Assembly (NCBI GenBank): GCA_030038235.1
Contig: JASHPE010000191.1
Coordinates: 1 to 64,000, forward strand
Source of the DNA: Terriglobia bacterium
Lineage (GTDB): Bacteria > Acidobacteriota > Terriglobia > UBA7540
Direction of reading: 5' to 3'
DNA: 64,000 nucleotides
Position 1 is the stretch's first letter. Each line of letters begins with the position of its first letter. The position numbers were made by a program, and so were the translations under genes. The notes below the pieces were generated by a model. It was not told the DNA's origin. It saw only the letters and a list, made by a program, of their open reading frames with translations, and searched no databases. Shown piece by piece: positions 18,717-25,888 of this stretch.

Positions 18717-19931
18717 ATGCGGCCCTTCGACCGCGTCATTCTCGTGGTGCTCGACAGTCTCGGCATCGGCGCGCAGCCTGACGCCGCCGACTGGGGTGAC
18801 GCGGGACGCGATACGCTCGGGCACATCGCCGAACGCCGCGGGCTTCACATTCCCAATTTCGCACGCCTGGGCCTCGCCAACATTCGTCCGCTCGCCGGCG
18901 TCGATCCGGTCGCGCATGCTGAGGGCGCGTATGGCAAAGCAACGCTTCTCTCGCCGGGCAAAGACACGACGGCAGGACATTGGGAGATGGCGGGCATTAT
19001 CCTCGACCGTCCCTTTCCCACCTATCCTCACGGCTTCCCGCGCAATCTGATGGATCGCTTCGAGCAGGCGATCGGACGCGGCACGCTTGGCAACTTTCCC
19101 GCCTCGGGAACGGAAGTCATCCGCCAGCTCGGCGAAGAGCACATGAAAACCGGCCGGCCGATTGTGTACACGTCCGGCGACAGCGTGTTTCAAATCGCCG
19201 CTCATGAGGACGTGATTCCGGTTGACGAGCTTTATCGTATTTGCCTCGTCGCTCGTGAGATGCTGCAAGGCGAGAATCGCGTTGGACGCGTAATCGCGCG
19301 GCCGTTCGTCGGGACGCCGGGCGCCTTCCGACGCACCGAGCGGCGCCACGATTACGCCGTGGAGCCGCCGCGCCCAATGTTGCTCGATCTGCTCGCCGGA
19401 GCAGGGCTCGAGGTGACGGGCGTGGGCAAGATCCCCGACATTTTTCTCAATCGTGGAATCTCGCGCGCCCTGCCGGGCCATAACAACCAGGAAGGTCTGG
19501 AGAGCACAATTTCAGCGCTTGACGACGCCAAGCCGGGGCTGGTTTTCACGAATCTGGTGGATTTCGACATGCTTTACGGTCATCGTCTCGATATGGAGGG
19601 CTACGGGCGCGCCATCGAGGAGGTCGATGCACAATTGCCGCGCCTGCTCGATCGCCTCGGCGCCGGCGATCTGCTCATGCTCACCGCCGATCACGGTTGC
19701 GATCCCTTGGGACCCTCGACCGACCACTCGCGCGAATACGTGCCCGTGCTCGGGACAGGACCTCGCGTAACGCGCGGCGTGAATCTGGGCACGCGAGCGT
19801 CGCTGGCGGACATCGGCGCGACGATCGCGGAGAATTTCGGGCTTCGTATTTCGAGAGGAACGAGTTTCCTTCAGGAGCTCGAAGATCGAAAATCGAAAAT
19901 CGAAAATCGAAACTCGCCCGTAGGTTCGTAG
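18717..19931 (+). CDS. deoB: phosphopentomutase
   Basis: DeoB interconverts (deoxy)ribose 1- and 5-phosphate in nucleoside salvage. The alkaline-phosphatase-superfamily metal sites are present: VVLDSLGIGAQPDA at the N-terminus, the phosphothreonine region SPGKDTTAGHWEMAG near residue 80, TNLVDFDMLYGHR near 281, and LTADHGCDPLGPSTDHSREY near 325. The 404-aa length is normal apart from the tail. The last residues, DRKSKIENRNS, are encoded by a simple tandem repeat of aaaatcg, so the natural C-terminus has apparently been overwritten by an intergenic repeat. Confidence 0.95.
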   Translation: MRPFDRVILVVLDSLGIGAQPDAADWGDAGRDTLGHIAERRGLHIPNFARLGLANIRPLAGVDPVAHAEGAYGKATLLSPGKDTTAGHWEMAGIILDRPFPTYPHGFPRNLMDRFEQAIGRGTLGNFPASGTEVIRQLGEEHMKTGRPIVYTSGDSVFQIAAHEDVIPVDELYRICLVAREMLQGENRVGRVIARPFVGTPGAFRRTERRHDYAVEPPRPMLLDLLAGAGLEVTGVGKIPDIFLNRGISRALPGHNNQEGLESTISALDDAKPGLVFTNLVDFDMLYGHRLDMEGYGRAIEEVDAQLPRLLDRLGAGDLLMLTADHGCDPLGPSTDHSREYVPVLGTGPRVTRGVNLGTRASLADIGATIAENFGLRISRGTSFLQELEDRKSKIENRNSPVGS

Positions 19932-19956
19932 ATCGTCACGCGTATTTCGAGTTTCG
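19882..19956. repeat. aaaatcg tandem repeat with short inverted repeat at the deoB end
   Basis: Roughly four copies of the 8-mer gaaaatcg (gatcgaaaatcgaaaatcg) run through the last codons of deoB. A 9-nt inverted pair, cgaaactcg (19908-19916) and cgagtttcg (19948-19956), spans the stop codon and the convergent gap before the VWFA gene. It could act as a weak two-way terminator, or it may be a remnant of an intergenic simple-repeat element. No T-tract follows. Confidence 0.45.
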
Positions 19957-19980
19957 CTTTACCCCATATCGGCTCGACAC

Positions 19981-21081
19981 TCATTGCCCGCTGACGCCGG
20001 CCGCCGTTGACGGCTGGTCGCCTTTGGGCGCGTAGTAGCCGGGCCGCGTGCGCACAATCAGCTTCTTGCGCGTGCCGTGCTCGAACGCCTCCACCCGCAC
20101 CGCGCGAAAGGTGCCGTCGAACGCTTTGTTGGTGGGGTAGTAGGCCAGCGTGTATTGATTGCGGACGTCGTGCGCGACGGCGTGGCAGATTTCGTCCACT
20201 TCGTCGAGCGACCGGGGAAAATAGGATTCGCCGCCCGTGTCTTTGGCCAGCAGTTCCAGGTCTTTCCTCGCCTTCTTGTCGTCATGGCTGAGATGGGCGA
20301 ACAGCTTGCTCTGGGTGTCCTCTTCCCCGAGAAGCCCGATGGTATAAACCAGGACGTTGGACTCCTGCGCGTAGCGCAGCAGCTCATCGAGCGTATAGCG
20401 GCTTTCGTTGTCCACGCCGTCCGTGACCACGAGCAGCACTTTCTTGTCGCGATTCCCGAGCCGCAGATGATCGATCGACGTGTAGACCGCGTCGTACAGG
20501 GCCGTGCCGCCGCTCGAGTTGATCCTTTCCAACGCCCCGCGCAAGTCTTCCATGTTGGAGGCGAAGTCCCCCGGCGTATCGATGTAGGCGGTGTCGTTGA
20601 AATTCACCACGAACACCTGGTCCTGTGGGTTTGAGGTTTCCACAAAGGCCAGCGCCGCGGCGTTGACGGACGGACGCTTCTCCTTCATGCTGCCGCTGTC
20701 GTCGATCACGATGCCCATGCTGACGGGAATATCGGCGTGCTTGAACACCTGGACACTCTGAAGGACGGAGTTCTCGTACACCTTGAAATCGGAGACGGTG
20801 AGATTGTTCACCAGATGGCCTTTGGCGTCGACTACAGTGGCCGGCAACACTACCAGGTTCACTTTGGCCTGGATGACGAAGCCCCCGCCCTTGTTCGTCT
20901 GGAGGGGCGGCGTCTTGCCGGTTGAAGCCGGAGGCTGGGTCTGCGGTAGATTCTGCTGGCCGGCGGCAGATTGCGCCGCGCCGGGAAGCGCCGCCACCAG
21001 CACGGAGGCGAGCAGGCCGACGGCGAGGACAGTTCGCCGCGTCCCCGAAGCCGGATGCCCGGACACAAAGCGGTGGAGCAT
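19981..21081 (-). CDS. secreted VWFA-related Acidobacterial domain protein
   Basis: This von Willebrand A domain protein belongs to the group found widely in Acidobacteriota (TIGR03436 type). After a twin-basic signal (TRRTVLAVGLLASVLVAALPGAAQSA) and a Pro/Thr-rich linker come a short beta domain (LPATVVDAKGHLVNNLTVSDFKVYEN) and the A domain with a MIDAS motif DDSGSMKEKR, then SSGGTALYDAVYTS and VLLVVTDGVDNESR. It ends with a beta region TLAYYPTNKAFDGTFRAVRVE. The start is uncertain: ATGs at 21135, 21117 and 21081 exist, and 21081 is chosen because it does not overlap the upstream paralogue. It is the second gene of a tandem pair. Confidence 0.85.
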   Translation of the reverse strand: MLHRFVSGHPASGTRRTVLAVGLLASVLVAALPGAAQSAAGQQNLPQTQPPASTGKTPPLQTNKGGGFVIQAKVNLVVLPATVVDAKGHLVNNLTVSDFKVYENSVLQSVQVFKHADIPVSMGIVIDDSGSMKEKRPSVNAAALAFVETSNPQDQVFVVNFNDTAYIDTPGDFASNMEDLRGALERINSSGGTALYDAVYTSIDHLRLGNRDKKVLLVVTDGVDNESRYTLDELLRYAQESNVLVYTIGLLGEEDTQSKLFAHLSHDDKKARKDLELLAKDTGGESYFPRSLDEVDEICHAVAHDVRNQYTLAYYPTNKAFDGTFRAVRVEAFEHGTRKKLIVRTRPGYYAPKGDQPSTAAGVSGQ

Positions 21082-21100
21082 ATTAAGTTCAAGCCGTCGG

Positions 21101-22294
21101 TTACTGCGTTGGGGCATAGTATCCAGTGCGGGCATAAACCTGAAGCGGCAGAAGTCCCCGGGGCGGATCCAGCTTCACGCGAATGCGGCGCCATCGTCCG
21201 TCGCGAACCATGTTCGACGGTTTATAGCCAATCACGTATTCATTGCGCAATTCCACCGAGATTTTCTCGGCGATGTCCGGCAACTCGCTCGGGTCCTCCA
21301 CGCTGAACATCCGTCCGCCCGAGACCTCGGAAAGATCGGAAAGCAGCCCGGGGCCGGCAGCCTCTTCCGGCGTGCGATTGCGCGAGGCCAGGGGCTCGAG
21401 CACGGCCACGGAGTAGATTTGCACGTCGGACTCCTTCACGGCGCGCTTGATTTCGTTTTCCGTGTAGCGGCTGTGATTATCGCCGCCATCGGTGATCACC
21501 AGCAGCGCCTTGCGGCTGGAGTGCGCCTTCTTCATCTGATTCAACCCCAGGTAAATGGCGTCCAGCAGGGCCGTCTTGCCCCCGGACTTCACAAACAGCA
21601 GGCGGTCCTGGAGCTTTTCAAACTTCGAGGTGAACGCGGAGATCAGGTCAGGCCTTTCGTTGAAATTAATGAGCATGAACTCATCTTCCGGGTTCGATGT
21701 CTTGAAGAACTGAAGGGCTGCCTCCTTCGATTTCTCGATTTTGTCCGCCATGGAGCCGCTGGAGTCGAAAATCATGCCCACCGAAATCGGCGAATCCTCG
21801 GTGGAGAAGGTCAGGATCTGCTGCGGAACCTTCTCATCGAAGATCTCAAAGTTGTCCTTCTCGAGGCCGGTGACGATCCGGTCGTAAGGATCGGTTACGG
21901 TGATGCCCACCACCACCATGTCCACGTTCACCATGATGGGCCGGGTGTGAATGTTGGGCTGGCGTACGTTGATTTCCGGCGGCGGCGAGGACTTATCCGC
22001 GTCGTCCGCAGGGGCCGCGACCGGAGGTGACGTAACCGTAGGGGCCGCGGATGCGGGGCCAGGCTTGGGCGCGGCTTGTCCCCCGGTTGCGGTTGCGGGC
22101 GCAACGTTCTGCTGCGGCGCCGCCTGCGCGTCCTGCCGGGGCGACGCGCTCATCGTGGGGCCGCCGGGTCCCATGAATGCCAACAGGGCCAGCAGGGCCG
22201 GCAAGCCGAGCCCTACCCACGCTGCGCAGAGCGGGCCCCAGACCCGGAAACTCGGCGTCAAATAGAAATCCCCGCGCTTGCGTTTGCTTGCCAA
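21101..22294 (-). CDS. secreted VWFA-related Acidobacterial domain protein
   Basis: Paralogue of the following gene, 397 aa. A basic N-terminus and one hydrophobic segment (AAWVGLGLPALLALLAFMG) give export or membrane anchoring. A long Ala/Pro-rich linker leads to VGITVTDPYDRIVTGLEKDNFEIFDE, the MIDAS motif DSSGSMADKIEKS, GGKTALLDAIYLGLN and ALLVITDGGDNHSRYT, and the terminal RRIRVKLDPPRG. The start codon is TTG, supported by cggaggaaggg upstream. The pair of VWFA proteins suggests a surface adhesion or complex-assembly role, but no partner enzyme (AAA ATPase or transglutaminase) is adjacent. Confidence 0.85.
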   Translation of the reverse strand: MASKRKRGDFYLTPSFRVWGPLCAAWVGLGLPALLALLAFMGPGGPTMSASPRQDAQAAPQQNVAPATATGGQAAPKPGPASAAPTVTSPPVAAPADDADKSSPPPEINVRQPNIHTRPIMVNVDMVVVGITVTDPYDRIVTGLEKDNFEIFDEKVPQQILTFSTEDSPISVGMIFDSSGSMADKIEKSKEAALQFFKTSNPEDEFMLINFNERPDLISAFTSKFEKLQDRLLFVKSGGKTALLDAIYLGLNQMKKAHSSRKALLVITDGGDNHSRYTENEIKRAVKESDVQIYSVAVLEPLASRNRTPEEAAGPGLLSDLSEVSGGRMFSVEDPSELPDIAEKISVELRNEYVIGYKPSNMVRDGRWRRIRVKLDPPRGLLPLQVYARTGYYAPTQ

Positions 22295-22637
22295 GCCGCA
22301 GCCCTTCCTCCGGGGAATCTCAAGCTGCCTGTGCAGTCCGAGTTTTTCCCGGCGACTACCGGAGGAAACCGAACGCTCCGCCCGCGTTTATTGTAGCACA
22401 TCTAACGAGGTCGGTTCAGACAAGTGGCGAGTGGGTAGTGTGATATTTGTTATCAATCTACCGGCGAGTGACAAGAGATTTGTGATCGGGTGATTGGTGA
22501 TTTGTGATTGACGAATTGAGGGATTTGACATTGGAGTTTGGCTTTCAGTCGCTCAAGCGCAAATCACCAATCACCCGATCGCCCGGTTGTCACGCGTCCG
22601 GATATAATAACCGGGCCCCACAGGAGGACCGGATTCA
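22295..22637. other. intergenic region with a perfect 21-nt inverted repeat
   Basis: This 343-bp gap separates the divergent VWFA and MDR genes. Arms at 22484-22504 (gatcgggtgattggtgattt and one more base) and 22560-22580 are exact reverse complements of 21 nt around a 55-nt spacer. A TATAAT (22603-22608) lies 29 bp upstream of the MDR start codon but has no well-placed -35 box. A T-rich patch near 22440-22460 is probably the promoter side of the VWFA gene. No ORF of note is present. Confidence 0.55.
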
Positions 22638-23610
22638 ATGAAAGCCGCCGTACTTCACGCAACCGGCCGGGCGCCGCGCTGCGAACAAGTTCCCCGAAGC
22701 CACTGCGGGGACCGATGAAACGATCGTACATGTCCGTGCCTCCGCGCTCAAACCAGTGGACAAACAGATGGCCGCCGGATCGCATTATGCAAGCCCGCGC
22801 GAGTTTCCCGCCGTGTGCGGCACGGACGGCGTGGGGCATCTCGACGACGGCACGCGCGTCTTTTTCGGCGGACCCCGCCGGCCCTATGGCGCGATGGCAG
22901 AGCGGACCGTGGTCCCGCGCGCGTTCTGCTTTCCCATCCCCGACGGCTTGGATGATTCGAGCGCCGCCGCTGTCGCCAATCCGGGAGTTTCCGCCTGGCT
23001 TTCGCTCACCCATCGCGCCAAACTCGCGCCCGGCGAGACGGCGCTGGTCCTGGGCGCCACCGGAGTGACGGGCAAGCTGGCAGTCCAGATCGCGAAGCTG
23101 ATGGGCGCGTCGCGAGTGATCGCCGCCGGGCGCAACCAGCAGGCGCTTGCCGCGCTGCGCGATCGCGGCGCCGACGCTACCATCCGGATCGATCGTCCGG
23201 ACGCCGAGCTTCGCGACGCCTTCGCGCATGAAGCCGGCGAGACAGGCTTCCAGGTGATCATCGACTATCTCTGGGGCCATCCAACCGAAGTGCTCCTGGC
23301 CGCCGTAACGCGTTCGGAATTTGCGTCTGCAGGCTTGGAGGTGCGTCTCGTCCAGGCTGGCGAAAGCGCCGGCCCGGCCATATCCCTTCCTGCCGCGGCC
23401 CTCCGCAGCACGGCGTTGACGATTCTTGGCACTGCCGGAATTCCCTCGCGCGATCTGCTCACCGACGCCTTCAACCAGGTCATGGCCCGCGCTGCCAGCG
23501 GCGAGATCCGCGTGGACACCGAGCGCCTCCCCCTCGCGGATATCGAGCAGGCGTGGAGCCGGCCACAGACTGGAGGACGACGGGTGGTGATCGAGCCATT
23601 GGGAGATTGA
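22638..23610 (+). CDS. MDR-family oxidoreductase (quinone reductase-like), frameshifted near the 5' end
   Basis: A zinc-independent medium-chain dehydrogenase/reductase with a GroES-like N-domain and Rossmann fold: LVLGATGVTGKLAVQIAKLMGA (NADPH loop) and VIAAGRNQQAL. The ORF track starts at 22756, but the natural start is ATG 22638 after an aggagg site. From there the frame reads MKAAVLHATGRAPRCEQVP and then stops. Removing one C from the cccc run at 22692-22695 joins it to EATAGTDETIVHVRASALKP and the long ORF. The rest of the gene is intact, so this is either a recent frameshift or a sequencing error. Substrate unknown. Confidence 0.75.
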
Positions 23611-23617
23611 GCCAATG

Positions 23618-23668
23618 GGCGATTGAGTCATTGAGTCATTCACCCAATCACTCAATGACTCAATGGCC
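23618..23668. repeat. inverted repeat of attgagtc words after the MDR gene
   Basis: Arms ggcgattgagtcattgagt (23618-23636) and actcaatgactcaatggcc (23650-23668) pair at 18 of 19 positions around a 13-nt loop, 8 bp after the MDR stop codon. It would form a strong hairpin, but no T-run follows. It could be a transcription terminator or one of the simple-repeat palindromes seen elsewhere in the window. Confidence 0.5.
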
Positions 23669-23715
23669 CCCGATCACTTGCCACTTGCCACTGCTCTGTT
23701 AAGCTTGGACTCGCC

Positions 23716-24222
23716 ATGCAAACCATATGCGTACTGGCCACCGGCGGCACCATCGAAAAGGTCTACCACGAACAGAGCGGCTCGGTCGCGAACATCGACA
23801 GCAAGATCGAGCGCTATTTCAAGCTCCTCCGCCTGCCCGATGTTAAGGTGGAAATCACGCACCTGATGAACAAAGACAGCCTGGAGATGAGCGAGGCCGA
23901 TCGCCAGGTGGTGCTGGAGGTGGTGCGCCATAAGCTCCAGTGTGCCGCGCCCATCGTGATCACGCACGGCACCGATACCATGGTCGAGACGGGTCTGCTG
24001 CTTCAAAAGAGCCTGGGCGAGCTCAAGGCGCCCATTATCCTCACCGGCGCCATGACGCCGCTCGGATTCGAGGGCAGCGACGGGCTGCAGAACATGACCG
24101 AGAGCCTGCTGGCCGCCCGTCTGCTTCCGCCCGGAGTCTACCTGGTGATGCACAACCAGGTCTTTCCCATCGACCGGGTCCGGAAAGACAAGGCTGGCGC
24201 CAGATTCGTCGAGGTTACTTGA
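23716..24222 (+). CDS. single-domain asparaginase-like protein
   Basis: The 168-aa protein matches the N-terminal domain of type I/II L-asparaginases: the first catalytic threonine in LATGGTIEKVY, the second in ITHGTDTMVETG, and a lysine-containing position equivalent in LTGAMTPLGFEGSDGLQNM. Full-length asparaginases are about 330 aa with a second domain that completes the active site and tetramer. Here the frame ends after VYLVMHNQVFPIDRVRKD and no continuation was found downstream in any frame. Short asparaginase-domain proteins occur in other bacteria, so this may be a genuine short family rather than a truncation. Whether it hydrolyses asparagine is open. Confidence 0.8.
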   Translation: MQTICVLATGGTIEKVYHEQSGSVANIDSKIERYFKLLRLPDVKVEITHLMNKDSLEMSEADRQVVLEVVRHKLQCAAPIVITHGTDTMVETGLLLQKSLGELKAPIILTGAMTPLGFEGSDGLQNMTESLLAARLLPPGVYLVMHNQVFPIDRVRKDKAGARFVEVT

Positions 24223-24446
24223 CCCGCTGGTCCGATGACCCGATGCAGCCCGGTGGCGAAATTGGAGGCGTAATCGGCCGAGCAGTTCGCCTTGTCCTTG
24301 ACGACGGCATGCCGCAGGTTGGCGCACCACGGCCTGATCTGGCGCTCGAGGCGCGCCTGGGCATTGCCGCGCCGGACTGAGTCGCGCACCTTGTCGCTTA
24401 CCGTGTAGCGGCGCTTGGTCTTGCCGGTCTGTGAGTCCTTCGCCAT
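24138..24446 (-). CDS. small basic hypothetical protein
   Basis: The minus-strand ORF gives MAKDSQTGKTKRRYTVSDKVRDSVRRGNAQARLERQ and further residues, overlapping the asparaginase 3' end by 85 bp. The opening GKTKRRYTVSDKVR recalls a family of short basic proteins of unknown function found in acidobacterial and other environmental genomes. The remainder (CANLRHAVVKDKANCSADYAS) is not recognised and may be out of frame. No clear ribosome binding site precedes the ATG. Either a small real gene or a decayed one. Confidence 0.35.
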   Translation of the reverse strand: MAKDSQTGKTKRRYTVSDKVRDSVRRGNAQARLERQIRPWCANLRHAVVKDKANCSADYASNFATGLHRVIGPAGQVTSTNLAPALSFRTRSMGKTWLCITR

Positions 24447-24794
24447 GCTTGGATTGCCGATTTGCGGTTGACGCCGCCGCCGGCCAGTTCGCCCGCTGGC
24501 AATCGGCAATCGAAGACCGTCAATTCGAGCGTGGCATATCTGACTGGGGCAGTGTGTAAAATTGAGAAAATTGAGAAAACTCCATTTTCACTTTATTCTC
24601 AATAACTTAACTGAATTGCGATGTTGAGACCGTTCGAGCCGGATTGGGCGGCCAAGTGTCCCGGCACGGGATCGACAGGCCGCGGAGCGGGCGAAGGAAG
24701 GTAGTCCACTCGCAAGTCCCGATTCCCGACACCCGGCCCCCGGCCCCCCGGTCATCCGGCAGCCTACTCCCGCCGCGCCGCATCAGATGCATTG
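24447..24794. other. intergenic region with an AT-rich patch
   Basis: The stretch between the small minus-strand ORF and the nat gene has no convincing gene. Around 24556-24610 the composition drops sharply in GC with a direct repeat attgagaaaattgagaaaa followed by ttctcaat, which could pair with the first copies as a short hairpin. It may hold promoters for the flanking genes. The remaining part is rich in cccg words. Confidence 0.4.
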
Positions 24795-25667
24795 ATGGAT
24801 ATCGCGGCCTATTTCGATCGTATTCGCTACACGGGACCCGTGGCGCCCAGCTTCAAGGCCCTCCGCGCTCTCCACTGCCACCACATGATGACCGTGCCCT
24901 TTGAGAATCTCGACATCGGGCTCAGGCGTGAAATCGTACTCGATCCTGAGCGCTTCGTGACCAAAATCGTCGACCACCGCCGCGGAGGCTTCTGTTACGA
25001 ATTGAACGGCGCCTTCGCTTCGCTCCTTACGGCTTTGGGCTTCCGTGTCAGGTTGCTTTCAGCCCGCGTCGCCGACAAGAAAGGCGTTCCCCGCCGGGAG
25101 TTCGATCATCTGGCGCTCTACGTGGAAGCGGGTGCGGCGCGGTCGCAGGAGCCCTGCCTGAGGCCGGACTTGTCACCTCAAGGCTGGTTGGTGGACGTGG
25201 GTTTTGGCGACAATTTCCTCGAGCCGCTGCGCTTCGGGAGCGATGTGGAACAACACGATCCGGCCGGACGCTTCCGGCTTGTCCACCCGCGCGAGCGCTG
25301 GCGCCTGGAGCGACGCGACGAGGAAGGCGAGTGGCAACTGCAGTACGACTTCTCGCTGCGGCCGCGTGAACTGCGGGAGTTCGCCGGAATGTGCCGGTAT
25401 CATCAGACGTCGCGCAATTCGCACTTCACCCGCAACCGCATTTGCTCGGTCGCCACGCCTGACGGCCGCATCACGCTTTCCGGCATGCGCCTGATCGTCA
25501 GATCGAATGGCAATCGAGAGGAACGGAACCTCGCGACGTCTGTGGAGTTACATTCGGCGCTTCGTCGCCACTTCGGCATTGTTTTGGACCATCCCTCGCG
25601 CACCACCCACACGCACCCGTCCACATCGCGCAAGCTCGCACCGGCGGCTGAATCTGCCGCTTGCTGA
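24795..25667 (+). CDS. nat: arylamine N-acetyltransferase
   Basis: NAT enzymes transfer acetyl (or related acyl) groups from CoA to arylamines or hydrazines through a cysteine thiolate. The catalytic triad is visible: Cys in RRGGFCYELNG near residue 71, His in REFDHLALYV near 107, and Asp in LVDVGFGDNFLEPL near 135. The 290-aa length is usual. The ATG at 24795 is preferred over the TTG at 24792 from the ORF track. It stands alone. The natural substrate is unknown. Confidence 0.93.
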   Translation: MDIAAYFDRIRYTGPVAPSFKALRALHCHHMMTVPFENLDIGLRREIVLDPERFVTKIVDHRRGGFCYELNGAFASLLTALGFRVRLLSARVADKKGVPRREFDHLALYVEAGAARSQEPCLRPDLSPQGWLVDVGFGDNFLEPLRFGSDVEQHDPAGRFRLVHPRERWRLERRDEEGEWQLQYDFSLRPRELREFAGMCRYHQTSRNSHFTRNRICSVATPDGRITLSGMRLIVRSNGNREERNLATSVELHSALRRHFGIVLDHPSRTTHTHPSTSRKLAPAAESAAC

Positions 25668-25675
25668 GATCTCTG

Positions 25676-25749
25676 TAGCGCCGGTGTCCTCACCGGCGCC
25701 GCTGGGGACAGCGGTCGAGATGATCGCCGGTGGGGACACCGGCGCTACT
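25676..25749. repeat. palindromic intergenic element, copy 1
   Basis: Arms gtagcgccggtgtcctcacc followed by ggcg (25676-25699) and its complement (25726-25749) pair at 23 of 24 positions. A smaller hairpin cgct/agcg sits inside. The same arm sequence recurs at 46904-46927 in front of the RlmI-like gene. It starts 9 bp after the nat stop codon, so it may also end transcription. Confidence 0.7.
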
Positions 25750-25888
25750 CTTTCGCCCCTTTGGGGCTGGCGGGGACGCACGGGACGGTCTCTGATCCCA
25801 CAGCTCACGCTGCGGGCTACGCACTATCGCCAGCTACGCGGGCCTGCCACTTGTCACTCGTTGTCACTCGTCACTTGTCACTTTGAGC

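Noticed and set aside
17427-19481. 684-aa minus-strand ORF over aldo/keto reductase and deoB
   Set aside because: Overlaps two motif-complete genes; a shadow.
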